Shown piece by piece: positions 19,084-28,674 of a stretch of 64,000 bases of DNA. A program made the translations under genes and the position numbers. This DNA comes from Hahella ganghwensis DSM 17046 (lineage in GTDB: Bacteria > Pseudomonadota > Gammaproteobacteria > Pseudomonadales > Oleiphilaceae), in the NCBI RefSeq assembly GCF_000376785.1, contig NZ_AQXX01000129.1, positions 51,098 through 115,097 of the forward strand, read 5' to 3'. The notes beneath the pieces were generated by a model. The model ran no database searches. It saw only the letters and a program-made list of their open reading frames with translations, and was not told where the DNA came from. The number at the start of each line of letters is the position of its first letter. The stretch's first letter is position 1.

Positions 19084-20928
19084 TTATTTAATCCACCAAG
19101 TGCTTAAGTCTGAACCTAATTTAGTCTGTTTTTCCGGGTGGGCCAGTTTTTTCCAATAGGCGATTCGCTCATAAGGAAGGTGCCATTGTGGAATGACAAA
19201 GTGATTCCACAGAAGCACTCGGTCCAAGGCGTGTGTGCGGGCAATGAGGCTTTCTCTGTCAGGGGCTTTTATTACCAGTTCAATCAGTTCATCGATCACC
19301 GGATCTGCAATGCCAATGAGGTTTCTGGATCCTTTCACATTGGCTCTTGAGCTGTGCCAGAATTCAATCTGTTCGTTTCCAGGAGAGTTGGATTGGGAGA
19401 TGGTGTAAACCACCATGTCGAAATCAAAATCTCTCAGGCGATTAATATATTGAGTGGTATCGATACGTCTTAACGATGCATCAATACCCAGTCGTTTGAG
19501 ATTCTGTATGAAAGGTAGAACGATACGCTCGAATCCCTGAGAGTAAAGGGTTATCTCGAAGGCAAGAGGTTTGCCACTTGCTTTATTGACCAGTTTACCA
19601 TTTTGTACCACCCAGCCGGCCTCTTTCAGTAACTGAGACGCCTTGCGCAGGTTCTTGCGGATATTGCCTGCTTCCGGGTTGGTGGGAGGCTGGTATTCTT
19701 CAGTGAATACCTTTTCTGGTATTTTCCCTTTAAAGCGTTTGAGAATGTCCAGCTCTTCTCCGGAAGGCAATCCGTCTGACGCCAGTTCTGAATTGACCCA
19801 ATAACTGTCAGTTCTAGAATACTGGCCGTAAAAAAGATTCGCATTTGTCCATTCAAAGTCAAACGCCAACCCTAGAGCTTCTCTGACTTTGGGGTCTTTA
19901 AAAACATCCCGGCGAATATTGAATATGAAGGCCTGCATACCTTTAGGAGTACTTTCAGGGAGTTGTTCCTTGATGATGTCTCCGCGCTCAAATTGGGGGC
20001 CAGTGTATGCTGTGGCCCAGCTTTTTGCTGTATTTTCCAATCGCACATCAAACTCGCCAGCTTTGAACGCCTCCAGTGCAACGGTATGATCTTTGTAATA
20101 CTCGTAGACAATTTCATCAAAATTAAAGAAACCTTTGTTGACCGGTAGTTCTGCTGCCCAGTAATCCTTAACCCGTTCATAAACAATCGAGCGGCCGGGT
20201 TCAAAGGATTTGATTTTATAAGGGCCACTGCCAAGGGGGACTGTTAGGTTAGCGTCGGAAAAGTCTCGCTTTTCATAATAATGTTTGGGAAGAACTGGTA
20301 ACTGGCCGAGTATCAATGGAAGCTCTCTATTCTCGTCACTTTTAAAGTTGAAGCGCACGGTTCTGTCATCCACAGCGACGATTTCTTCTACATCAGCATA
20401 ATAGGCCTTATAGAAAGGTTGGCTCTGGTCATTTTCGGTGAGCATCTTGAAAGTATAAATTACATCCTCAGCAGTGATAGGGTGCCCATCGTGAAAACGT
20501 GCTTTTGGATTCAGATGAAATGCTACCCAGCTACGGTCGTCAGGCATCTCTATTTTTTCTGCGAGTAAACCGTACTCACTGAATGCTTCATCACCTGAGG
20601 CCTTGGCGAGTGTGTCATGAAGGAAGCCGATCCCTGCAGCGCTGACCCCTTTGATAACGTAAGGGTTAAAACTATCGAAACTGTCGCCCACTACGCCGAG
20701 TTTCAATGTGCCACCTTTCGGAGCGTTAGGGTTTGCGTAACTGAAATGTTCGAAGTCTTCCGGGTATTGAGGATCCCCGTGCATGGCAAATCCATGGCTG
20801 ATGGTGATATTTGGTTCTTCTGCTGATGCTGTGGTTAACAGGCCGACCCAAATAATCGCCACCAGAAACGTCAGGGAGGAGTAGATTTTTTTTTGCCCGA
20901 AAGCTGCAGTATTTATGTCTAAAGACAT
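19084..20928 (-). CDS. Extracellular peptide-binding protein, family 5 (YejA-like, copy 1)
   Basis: Periplasmic solute-binding protein that hands peptides to YejBE. It has 614 residues and the signal peptide core SSLTFLVAIIWVGLLTTASA. It carries the YejA pattern: SHGFAMHGDPQYPEDFEHF, NPNAPKGGTLKLG, ARFHDGHPITAEDVIYTF, GSGPYKIKSFEPGRSIVYER and FDFEWTNANLFYGQY. The ATG start was chosen because AAGG lies about 7 nt upstream; a TTG directly after the preceding stop would add ten residues without a ribosome site. It is a paralogue of the gene just upstream, from which it probably arose by tandem duplication. The pair matches the NppA1/NppA2 arrangement of Pseudomonas. Confidence 0.9.
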   Translation of the reverse strand: MSLDINTAAFGQKKIYSSLTFLVAIIWVGLLTTASAEEPNITISHGFAMHGDPQYPEDFEHFSYANPNAPKGGTLKLGVVGDSFDSFNPYVIKGVSAAGIGFLHDTLAKASGDEAFSEYGLLAEKIEMPDDRSWVAFHLNPKARFHDGHPITAEDVIYTFKMLTENDQSQPFYKAYYADVEEIVAVDDRTVRFNFKSDENRELPLILGQLPVLPKHYYEKRDFSDANLTVPLGSGPYKIKSFEPGRSIVYERVKDYWAAELPVNKGFFNFDEIVYEYYKDHTVALEAFKAGEFDVRLENTAKSWATAYTGPQFERGDIIKEQLPESTPKGMQAFIFNIRRDVFKDPKVREALGLAFDFEWTNANLFYGQYSRTDSYWVNSELASDGLPSGEELDILKRFKGKIPEKVFTEEYQPPTNPEAGNIRKNLRKASQLLKEAGWVVQNGKLVNKASGKPLAFEITLYSQGFERIVLPFIQNLKRLGIDASLRRIDTTQYINRLRDFDFDMVVYTISQSNSPGNEQIEFWHSSRANVKGSRNLIGIADPVIDELIELVIKAPDRESLIARTHALDRVLLWNHFVIPQWHLPYERIAYWKKLAHPEKQTKLGSDLSTWWIK

Positions 20929-20958
20929 GATCAACCTTATTTTATTTGTGTATGCCAA

Positions 20959-22818
20959 TTATTTTTCTAGCCACCAGTTTTCAAAACCCAGACTATAGTC
21001 CGGCTGGTGCTTGGGCCTTTGCAGCGGCTTCCAATAGGCTGCTCTGAAGCTGCCTAAATGCCAGTTCGGCACTATATAGTGCTGCCAAAGTAAAACTCGA
21101 TCAAGGGCTCTGAGCGTTACGGAGAGTTCATTTTGTGACGTGGCCTGGATGGCACTTTCCACAAGTGCGTCCACTGCCGGGTGGGATATACCGGCGTAGT
21201 TTCTTCCTCCCTGCATTGCAACCGACTCCGAATGAAAATATTCTTTCAGTTCTTGCGCGGGTACCTGACCCTGGGGAAGTACATAAGTCGTGATGTCAAA
21301 ATCGTAGGTTTCAAGACGTTGTTTGAACTGAGCGCTATCCAGTAGTCGAAGACTAACATCGAGTCCTGCCTTCTTTAAATTCTGTATATAAGGCAACAGA
21401 ACTCTCTCAAGATTCTTTTGTAGGTAAATGATTTCAAGTGTGACAGGTTGTTTTGATGTGCGGTTGATGAGCCTGCCGTTAGTTAATTCATAACCAGCCT
21501 GTTTAAATAGAGAGAATGCCTGCCTCAGCTGAGGGCGAATATTGCCTGAACCGTCCGTTTTAAAGGTAGGTGGAGCTTTAGTGAAAAGAGACTCTGGCAG
21601 TTGTTGTCGGAATCGCTGCAGAAGATCCAGTTCCTGGCCCTCAGGAACGCCAGTTGCCCGATAGCCAGAGTTTGGGAAGTAGCTTTCTGTCCGCTTGTAA
21701 GCATCGTAGAAAAGCGCTTTGTTCGTCCACTCAAAATCGAACAACAATGATATTGCCTGGCGGAACACCGGATCGTTCAAAGGTGCGCGACGGGAGTTCA
21801 TGAACAAGCCCTGCACGCCGGCTGGAATTTGATGAGGGATGTCAGCCTTGATGACCTCTCCTTTATCTACTGCTGGAAAGTCATATCCGGTTGCCCAGTT
21901 CTTTGAAGAGTATTCCAGGAATATATCCAGGTTTCCGGCCTTGAAGGCCTCAAATGCCACTGTTTGGTCCCGGTAGAATTCAACTTTCACTGTGTCGATG
22001 TTGTAACGCCCCCGATTTACAGGCAAATCTTTTCCCCAATAGTCATTCACTCTCTCGTAGGTAATGCTTTGTCCGGGGTCTACTGAGGCGATTTTATAGG
22101 GGCCACTGAGCAGAGGAGACTCTAATGTCGTCTTCTCGAAATCACGATTCTGCCAATAGTGTTCGGGTATTATCGGCAATTCTCCAAATCTGAGTAAGTC
22201 TTTTGCTGAGTTTGCCTGTCTGAAGGTGACTTTTACCCGTTTGGTTCCCTGTGCTTCTACAGTCTTTACACCAGCCAGAACCTGTTTGAATCGAGGGTGT
22301 CCTTTTGCAAGAAGAGTGTTGTAGGAATAGAGGACATCGGATGCCTCTATCGGGTGACCGTCATGAAACCTGGCTTTTTCCCTTAACTGAAAGACTGCCC
22401 AGGAAAGGTCTTCAGGGTAGGATACTGATTCTGCTATGAGTCCATAAGCCGTCTGGATTTCGTCACCGGACGGAGAGCGTGAGCCGGAGCCGGCCAATAA
22501 GGTTTCGTTCAGCTCATTGATTCCGTAGAGGTAAAAACCGGGTGTATTGTAGGGGCTGGTTCCTTTCAGGGTGTAAGGGTTGAGTGTATCAAAGGTGCCA
22601 AAACCAAGTAGTCGGATAGCCCCTCCTTTTGGCGCCTCTGGATTCACGTACTGAAAGTGTTGAAAATCTGACGAGTACTTCAACTCGCCCCAAAGCGAGA
22701 ACCCGTGAGAGGTAATTTGATCAGCTTTAGCTTCAGCAGTTGCTAAGGCCGATAGCAGGAGGGTGAATAAAAAAAACAGGGACAAAAATACTTTTCGGAT
22801 GAAACGGGTCATCTTCAT
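20959..22818 (-). CDS. Extracellular peptide-binding protein, family 5 (YejA-like, copy 2)
   Basis: First gene of the five-gene peptide transporter operon. It encodes 619 residues with an N-terminal signal peptide (VFLSLFFLFTLLLSALATAEA). The YejA-type landmarks are ITSHGFSLWGELKYSSDFQHF, NPEAPKGGAIRLLGFGTFDTLNPY, KARFHDGHPIEASDVLYSY, LSGPYKIASVDPGQSITYERV and LLFDFEWTNKALFYDAY. It has an insert, GINELNETLLAGSGSRSPSG, relative to copy 1. Two different binding proteins on one permease usually widen the substrate range; which peptides each binds cannot be read from sequence. The operon promoter should lie in the 248-nt gap shared with the divergent HDOD gene. Confidence 0.9.
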   Translation of the reverse strand: MKMTRFIRKVFLSLFFLFTLLLSALATAEAKADQITSHGFSLWGELKYSSDFQHFQYVNPEAPKGGAIRLLGFGTFDTLNPYTLKGTSPYNTPGFYLYGINELNETLLAGSGSRSPSGDEIQTAYGLIAESVSYPEDLSWAVFQLREKARFHDGHPIEASDVLYSYNTLLAKGHPRFKQVLAGVKTVEAQGTKRVKVTFRQANSAKDLLRFGELPIIPEHYWQNRDFEKTTLESPLLSGPYKIASVDPGQSITYERVNDYWGKDLPVNRGRYNIDTVKVEFYRDQTVAFEAFKAGNLDIFLEYSSKNWATGYDFPAVDKGEVIKADIPHQIPAGVQGLFMNSRRAPLNDPVFRQAISLLFDFEWTNKALFYDAYKRTESYFPNSGYRATGVPEGQELDLLQRFRQQLPESLFTKAPPTFKTDGSGNIRPQLRQAFSLFKQAGYELTNGRLINRTSKQPVTLEIIYLQKNLERVLLPYIQNLKKAGLDVSLRLLDSAQFKQRLETYDFDITTYVLPQGQVPAQELKEYFHSESVAMQGGRNYAGISHPAVDALVESAIQATSQNELSVTLRALDRVLLWQHYIVPNWHLGSFRAAYWKPLQRPKHQPDYSLGFENWWLEK

Positions 22819-23066
22819 ATCAGGCTGAGGGCTCTTTTCTTTTTTCTTTCAAGCGAATTGCTTTTCATATCAAACTAATGTTTTTTCATAACAAGCATGT
22901 TGATGCTGCATGGCATGCTCTAAATAACCTAGCAATTTCAGCTAGATAAATGAAGCGATTTAAAGCCTACAGAAAGCTACTTTTTTTCTGAGTATGCTTT
23001 AGTTCATACAGACTGGCGTCTACACTTGAGCATAGACACCTGTATATGTGAAGGCTGAGAGGGTAA

Positions 23067-24509
23067 ATGCTGTTGACTTCCAAAAAGGCTCCTTTCGGGT
23101 TGGATGAATGGCTGGAAGAGCTGAGCCAGATGGATGCAGTGACCATGGGTGCGATTATCAGGGAGTTGAACAAGCTGACGGATTCTAAAGAGTCTTCTGT
23201 ACAGCAACTATCAAAGGAAATATTGAAAGACCCGGGGCTGACTTCGAAAATTATCAAAGTCGCAAATAGCGTCCTGTACAACCCGTCCAAAGCGTCAGTT
23301 GCAACGATTAGTCGTGCAATCATGCATATTGGATTCAATACCGTTCGAGCAATCTGTGTCTCGGCGATTGTGATTGAATCTATTATGAGGAATCATCCTC
23401 GTGAATCACTGATCAGGCAGATGGCCAGATCTTTTCACGCGGCAGTGCAAGCTCGCAATCTATGCGAAAAAGCTCGGCTGGACATCAGGGAGGAGGTCTT
23501 TGTCGCTGCTTTGCTTCTGCACTTGGGGGAGCTGATGATTTGGGCCTATCCCCATCCCAGCATCGATAAGTTGTATCGCTTGTATCAGAAGGGAGCAAAT
23601 TCCAGGGATATCGAATCCGTCCTGGGAGTGACCTTTGAAAGACTGACAATCGAGATGGTTTCACAGTGGAACCTCGGGAACACTCTGGCCGAAGCGCTTT
23701 CCGAAGTTGAAGATAAGGCGAGTCGGATGTGTCAGGCTGTGCGTTTGGGAGACGAAATCGCCATTGCCATGGAAAAAGGTTGGGACAGTCCTGAAATGGC
23801 ATCTGTGCTCAAGAAAGTCTCTGTTTTTTCCAATCAGCCTGAAGCAGAAGCCAGGAGGCGCCTGCAGACCAGCATGAGTGAAGCGACTCAGCTGTCCAAA
23901 CTTTATTGCGATCCCAAGTTGACCAGATTGCTGAAGGAGACCGGACAGGTTGCCGAAGAGTCCATGGATACACCGGCCCTGTTGCAGCCGAACCCCCAGG
24001 TTCAGTTACAGACATTGCAGGCGATTATGCAGATGATGGCTGGAAACCTCGACAGCGGCAAGTTGTTCCAGTTGATTATGAATGGGCTGCATGAGGGGGT
24101 TGGGTTGGAAAGGGTCGTTCTGGCGATATTCAATCAATCCCGCACACAGGTATCGGCAAAATATGTCGTGGGAGCAAGAACGGTCAATTGGCGAGAGCGA
24201 TTTCGGTTTTCCTACGAGAAGCAGCCGGATAATCTGTTTTCCAGGGTGATGCAAGGACATGAGGCTGTCTGGCTAGGTAACCCAGGCTTCAGCGCCGTCA
24301 GTAAGCTTCGAAGTAAGGCTTTTGAGGAGGTGGTGGGAGCGGGCGATTGTCTGCTGGGACCCATAGAGGCAAGTAAGCGAGAAGTGGGATTCCTGTATGC
24401 AGACATGCACGTGTCAGGTCGGCCGATGACCGAAACTTATTTCAGTGGTTTCAAACATTTTCTCCAGCAAACGTCCCTGTGTCTTGGATTGCTGGCGAAT
24501 AAACGTTGA
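23067..24509 (+). CDS. HDOD domain signalling protein with C-terminal GAF-like region
   Basis: A 480-residue soluble regulator. The first half (about 20-225) is an HDOD domain, a relative of HD phosphohydrolases that usually lacks catalysis and acts as a protein scaffold. Seen are LSKEILKDPGLTSKIIKVANSVLYNP, SRAIMHIGFNTVRAICVSAIVIES and LHLGELMIW. The C-terminal part (about 310-475) has ALQ/MAG helices followed by LIMNGLHEGVGLERVVLAIFNQ and a final GFLYADMH strand, resembling a GAF domain. No catalytic HD pair is evident. Function is unknown; HDOD proteins often influence motility or stress signalling. The gene is divergent from the peptide transporter and ends 12 nt before the convergent mltD. 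Confidence 0.85.
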   Translation: MLLTSKKAPFGLDEWLEELSQMDAVTMGAIIRELNKLTDSKESSVQQLSKEILKDPGLTSKIIKVANSVLYNPSKASVATISRAIMHIGFNTVRAICVSAIVIESIMRNHPRESLIRQMARSFHAAVQARNLCEKARLDIREEVFVAALLLHLGELMIWAYPHPSIDKLYRLYQKGANSRDIESVLGVTFERLTIEMVSQWNLGNTLAEALSEVEDKASRMCQAVRLGDEIAIAMEKGWDSPEMASVLKKVSVFSNQPEAEARRRLQTSMSEATQLSKLYCDPKLTRLLKETGQVAEESMDTPALLQPNPQVQLQTLQAIMQMMAGNLDSGKLFQLIMNGLHEGVGLERVVLAIFNQSRTQVSAKYVVGARTVNWRERFRFSYEKQPDNLFSRVMQGHEAVWLGNPGFSAVSKLRSKAFEEVVGAGDCLLGPIEASKREVGFLYADMHVSGRPMTETYFSGFKHFLQQTSLCLGLLANKR

Positions 24510-24521
24510 CAATCGGAAAGC

Positions 24522-26327
24522 CTAATTTATCTCTGTTACATCAACGTAAATAGAAAGTCTCTGACCTGGGCGCAAAATGCTGCTTTTGTTGATGGAGTTC
24601 CATTTAACCAGGTCATTGACAGATACATTGAACTTGTTGGCGATAAGATAGAGCGAGTCACCCTGACGTACCCTATAGCCTACCTTACGGATAATTTCCC
24701 GATTGCTGAATGCTGACGTTGTTGGTGTTGGAGAGGTGGTGGACTTGGCCAGATTGACTTTGGTCCACACCACCAGCTTCTTACCGGGGCTGAGCACATC
24801 ACCTGGTGCCATACCATTCCATTTTGCCAGTTTGCGTACATTGACGTGATAAGCGCGGGAAATGTCCCAAAGCGTATCTCCTGACTTAACGGTATATTCG
24901 ATTCGGGTCGTGCCCGCTGCCCCTGTGACTTTCGACTGTTTGCTTTCCAGTCGATTGTCAGCACTCAAGGCGTAGTAGTCTGCTCCCTCATAGCTGCTGG
25001 GGATGAGTAGCTGCTGGCCTTGTCTGATAAGTGAGCCGCGAATGCGATTGACATCTTTGACCACCTGAGGCGTGGTTTTAAATTTTTTGGCGATGGAGAT
25101 CAGACTGTCTCCGGCTTTCACCCGGTACCGTGTCCAGTTGACTCTTTGTTCCTTTGGCAGCTCAGCATAGGCTTTTTTGAAATCTTCAACCCGGTCGATT
25201 GGTAACACCAGCCTGTGTGGACCAAGAGGATCCGTTGCCCACTGGTTGTAACCGGGATTCAGGATGTAGAGGTCATCAACATCGATTTTGGCGAGTCTCG
25301 CTGCCTGGGAAAGATCTATTTGAGATTCGAGCTGTACTACGTCGAAATAAGGTTTGTCATCAATAGGGAAAAGGGTGACGCCGTATTGCTCCGGCTTATA
25401 TACCAGTTTGGCTATCGCCAGTAGTTTGGGGACGTATGCCCGGGTTTCCCTTGGAAGATCCAGGTTCCAGAAATCAGTGGGTTTACCTCTGGCCTTGTTC
25501 TTGCGGATTGCCCGCTGCACCGTTCCTGCTCCGGAATTATATGATGCCAATGCAAGCAGCCAGTCACCTTTAAAATACTTGGCCATGTCTGAAAGATAGT
25601 TAAAGGCAGCTTCAGTGGAAGCTACGATATCTCGTCGGCCGTCGTACCACCAGGTCTGGCGCAGACCATAATGTTTGCCGGTACCGGGGATAAACTGCCA
25701 GATGCCTGCCGCGCGACCGTGAGAATAAGCAAAAGGATCAAAGGCACTTTCCACCACAGGCAGCAATGCCAGCTCCATTGGGAGTCCCCGGCGTTCCGCT
25801 TCGGAAACAATGTGGTACATGTAAAGGGAGCTGCGTTCGAACGTCCGGTCAAGATAGGACTGGTGCTTTGCATACCAGTTGAGCTGAGATTCAATGCGGG
25901 GGTTGGTGAGCTCCATATCCAGCTTGAAGCTGGCGCGCATTCTGTTCCACACATCTTTTTTAGGAATAAGTTCGGCCGGATCTCTGGCTATGGCTGGATC
26001 TGACGGCGTAATGAGGATACCTGCCGATTCATCCCTGCCATTGAGGTATTGTCCATTGTGATATTGCTCACCGGCATGCTGAGAATCTGAATGGGCCTCC
26101 GCTCGGGTGATCTCACTCAGTGTCTGATCGTTGTCCGTAGTTTCCTGCATTGCCAACTGGTCAACGTCGACAGAGGAAGAGGATTCCGGGGCTCCTGTTT
26201 GTGTCCCGGCTTCAGAGGCAGGCGTTGAGTCGTCTGTAGATTCGCTCGAGACGATCTGTTCCAGGTGACTGCAGGCTGCGAGGAGCGATAACTGGGTTGC
26301 GGCCAGCAGGCGCGCGATATAATGCAT
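24522..26327 (-). CDS. mltD: Membrane-bound lytic murein transglycosylase D
   Basis: Outer-membrane lipoprotein that cleaves peptidoglycan glycan strands. It has 601 residues with the lipobox LLAAC (Cys19), then a low-complexity acidic linker. The SLT domain has catalytic Glu193 in VVESAFDPFAYSHGRAAGIWQF and continues with WWYDGRRDIVAST and LALASYNSGAGTVQRAI. Three LysM glycan-binding modules follow (near 394-440, 472-515 and 550-595), each with a Y-x-V-K/R-x-GD motif such as YTVKSGDTLWDIS. Two to three LysM repeats are normal for MltD. gloB lies upstream on the same strand after 117 nt. The convergent HDOD gene ends only 12 nt away, and I see no terminator between them. Confidence 0.95.
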   Translation of the reverse strand: MHYIARLLAATQLSLLAACSHLEQIVSSESTDDSTPASEAGTQTGAPESSSSVDVDQLAMQETTDNDQTLSEITRAEAHSDSQHAGEQYHNGQYLNGRDESAGILITPSDPAIARDPAELIPKKDVWNRMRASFKLDMELTNPRIESQLNWYAKHQSYLDRTFERSSLYMYHIVSEAERRGLPMELALLPVVESAFDPFAYSHGRAAGIWQFIPGTGKHYGLRQTWWYDGRRDIVASTEAAFNYLSDMAKYFKGDWLLALASYNSGAGTVQRAIRKNKARGKPTDFWNLDLPRETRAYVPKLLAIAKLVYKPEQYGVTLFPIDDKPYFDVVQLESQIDLSQAARLAKIDVDDLYILNPGYNQWATDPLGPHRLVLPIDRVEDFKKAYAELPKEQRVNWTRYRVKAGDSLISIAKKFKTTPQVVKDVNRIRGSLIRQGQQLLIPSSYEGADYYALSADNRLESKQSKVTGAAGTTRIEYTVKSGDTLWDISRAYHVNVRKLAKWNGMAPGDVLSPGKKLVVWTKVNLAKSTTSPTPTTSAFSNREIIRKVGYRVRQGDSLYLIANKFNVSVNDLVKWNSINKSSILRPGQRLSIYVDVTEIN

Positions 26328-26444
26328 AATCAGGCTTTACTTTCAGCGTTTACAACAAAAAAGATGCTATGAAACTTATAGCATCCGGCAAGCAAAACGT
26401 CGTGGATTGTATTGGGCGATACTTTGATCAGCAAGTTAAAAAAC

Positions 26445-27218
26445 CTAAAAGTTGTCTTTCCATTTCCTGATTGCCCCCATAACTTCGGCTTCATCTTCAG
26501 GCTCATGACCGAGGCGGTTTCGTGCCTGTGAGATAACTTCCGGATCGTCTGTTCTTAGGAAGGGATTGTACGCGAGCTCGCCTGACATCAGCGAAGGAAC
26601 TGTTGGATGCCCCTTATGCCTGAGGTCTGTACACTCATTAATCCGGTGTTGTACGGCTTCTGATTTGGGCAGAACTGCTTTGGCAAATGCAAGGTTGGAA
26701 AGCGTGTACTCATGAGCGCAATAGACCCGGGTATCGCCTGGCAAAGCCTTTAGTTTTGCCAATGAGTGGAGCATATTGGAGGGGGTACCTTCAAACAGTC
26801 TTCCGCAGCCGGCTGAGAATAATGTATCCCCGCAAAAGAGGACCGGTCCCAGAGAGTCTGAATGGCCGAAATAGGCAATGTGATCCATGGTATGGCCCGG
26901 AACAGTCATTACACTGAGCTTTAGTCCAGGGAGTGAGAGTTCGGCGCCATCATCGAGGGGATGGTTGATCAGGGGAATGTTGGCCCGGCTATATCCATAG
27001 ACCGGAATGTCGCGGGTAGCCAGCAAGCTGCGAATCCCGCCCACATGATCCATATGATGGTGGGTTACCAGAATGCCGTTAAGCTCGAGGTTATGCTCTA
27101 ATAGTGCCGTTTCCACCGGCGACGCCTCACCAGGGTCTACTACCCAGGCTTGTTGATGGTGTTGATAGAGCCAGATGTAGTTATCGTGAAATGCTGGTAT
27201 TGGAAATATCTTCGTCAT
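26445..27218 (-). CDS. gloB: Hydroxyacylglutathione hydrolase (glyoxalase II)
   Basis: Second enzyme of methylglyoxal detoxification, releasing D-lactate and glutathione from S-lactoylglutathione. It has 257 residues, the standard length. It has the metallo-beta-lactamase metal motif THHHMDHVGG (about 53-62), further ligands in VPGHTMDHIAYF and FCGDTLFSAGCGRLFEGT, and the C-terminal substrate segment RVYCAHEYTLSNLAFA. The gene is divergent from a methyltransferase gene with a 197-nt shared control region, a conserved arrangement among pseudomonads. Confidence 0.96.
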   Translation of the reverse strand: MTKIFPIPAFHDNYIWLYQHHQQAWVVDPGEASPVETALLEHNLELNGILVTHHHMDHVGGIRSLLATRDIPVYGYSRANIPLINHPLDDGAELSLPGLKLSVMTVPGHTMDHIAYFGHSDSLGPVLFCGDTLFSAGCGRLFEGTPSNMLHSLAKLKALPGDTRVYCAHEYTLSNLAFAKAVLPKSEAVQHRINECTDLRHKGHPTVPSLMSGELAYNPFLRTDDPEVISQARNRLGHEPEDEAEVMGAIRKWKDNF

Positions 27219-27415
27219 GGGTTATCCCGGGGTAGTCGAAGTGATACTATTTTAACGTCGGGTCAACGTTTTATCGATGTTACCGAAATATAAAGTGAGA
27301 TTAGATGCTCTTGTTTGAACATTCTAATACACTCCGGGAGTATCTGTCGTATCCGAACCGGGTTTGAACCAGAGGGAATTTCGTCAATAACGGATTTCAG
27401 TGGCAATGCAGGATT

Positions 27416-28198
27416 ATGAAAAAAATTAACAAGCAGAAAATGCTGGATCCTGAGTCTGTCAGGGAAGATTTCAAGCAGTGGTTCAGTACCGGCCTTGGGC
27501 GTATATTGCTGGCCAATCAGAGGTTGGCGGTAGAACGCTGTATTTCCCGTTACTTTGGTTATCACCAGCTTGAGTTGTTGGTTGATCAGAGCCATGGCGT
27601 AGCCGAAAACAGTCTGCTGGGGCATCGAATTATTGCAGTGCCAAAGTTGGAAGAAGGGGCGGATGATGGTGTCCTTGTGTGCGAGCCCCACGAACTGCCC
27701 TTGATCACAGACAGTATTGATCTGGTGGTTTTGCACCATACTCTGGATTTGTCTCCGGATCCCCATCAGACATTGAGAGAGGCATGCCGGGTTCTTAGAT
27801 CCGGAGGACATATTGTGATTGTCGGGTTTAATCCGGTCAGCACCTGGGGGCTCAGCAAGATTTTGCACCGGGGGCGCAAAGCTCCTTGGTCTGGTCGCTT
27901 TATTTCTTCCGTGAGACTAGAGGATTGGTTAAGTCTGCTTGACCTGCGCCTGCACGACGTTTCATACAGTTTTTATACACCGCCTGCTGCCAATCTTCGC
28001 TGGCATAATCGTCTGGCGATTCTGAATCGACTGGGGAAAAAGCTAAAGCTTCCGCTGGGGGCTTTCTATATCATACAGGCGCAGAAACGCGTCGGTGGAG
28101 CGATACCTCTTAAGCCTAAATGGCAAAGGAGAAGGGCTGTTACCGGTGCCGCGGTGGTTCATCAATTCACACCATACAGAAAAAATGAAAAAAGTTGA
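27416..28198 (+). CDS. Class I SAM-dependent methyltransferase, substrate unknown
   Basis: A 260-residue protein with a Rossmann-type methyltransferase core. Motif I is poorly conserved. Motif II/III regions are visible as [24 protein letters not shown] and [26 protein letters not shown], typical of the UbiE/Methyltransf_11 group. The C-terminal tail is basic ([13 protein letters not shown]). Proteins at this position, between gloB and rnhA, are conserved in gammaproteobacteria, but I know of no established substrate. The 3' end overlaps the rnhA start by 14 nt in another frame, so the genes are coupled. Confidence 0.85.
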   Translation: MKKINKQKMLDPESVREDFKQWFSTGLGRILLANQRLAVERCISRYFGYHQLELLVDQSHGVAENSLLGHRIIAVPKLEEGADDGVLVCEPHELPLITDSIDLVVLHHTLDLSPDPHQTLREACRVLRSGGHIVIVGFNPVSTWGLSKILHRGRKAPWSGRFISSVRLEDWLSLLDLRLHDVSYSFYTPPAANLRWHNRLAILNRLGKKLKLPLGAFYIIQAQKRVGGAIPLKPKWQRRRAVTGAAVVHQFTPYRKNEKS

Positions 28199-28628
28199 GA
28201 TATATACAGACGGGGCCTGTAAGGGAAATCCCGGTCCTGGCGGGTGGGGCGTTGTCCTGCTTTATGGGAAAAGCAAAAAGGAAATGTGGGGCGGAGAATC
28301 GCCCACCACCAATAACAGAATGGAGCTGATGGCTGCGATTAAAGGGCTTACAGCGCTAAAACAGTCATGCGAGGTGGATCTATACACTGACTCTCAGTAT
28401 GTTCGGAAGGGGATTACTGAGTGGATGCATAACTGGAAAAAGAAGAACTGGAGAACCTCATCAGGCAGTGCCGTTAAAAACAGTGATTTATGGAAGGAGC
28501 TTGATCAGGCCTGTCAGCGCCATCAGGTAAAATGGCACTGGGTGAAGGGACACGCGGGTCACCCATTAAATGAGCTGGCCGATGAATTGGCGAACAGGGG
28601 AGTGCTTGAGCCTTCGCCCAGCCTGTAG
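28185..28628 (+). CDS. rnhA: Ribonuclease HI
   Basis: Degrades RNA in RNA-DNA hybrids, removing primers and R-loops. It has 147 residues when started at the ATG inside the end of the methyltransferase gene, the family-typical N-terminus [20 protein letters not shown]. The four catalytic carboxylates are visible at Asp9, Glu47 (NRMEL), Asp69 (LYTDSQYV) and Asp133 (ADELA). The basic handle region [15 protein letters not shown] is present. A longer in-frame start 90 nt upstream would add 30 residues inside the methyltransferase gene and is unlikely. dnaQ follows after 46 nt, the common rnhA-dnaQ pairing. Confidence 0.96.
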   Translation: MKKVEIYTDGACKGNPGPGGWGVVLLYGKSKKEMWGGESPTTNNRMELMAAIKGLTALKQSCEVDLYTDSQYVRKGITEWMHNWKKKNWRTSSGSAVKNSDLWKELDQACQRHQVKWHWVKGHAGHPLNELADELANRGVLEPSPSL

Positions 28629-28674
28629 TATCTATCAGATACTTAACGAAGATTAGAGAATTTAGCGAAAAACT

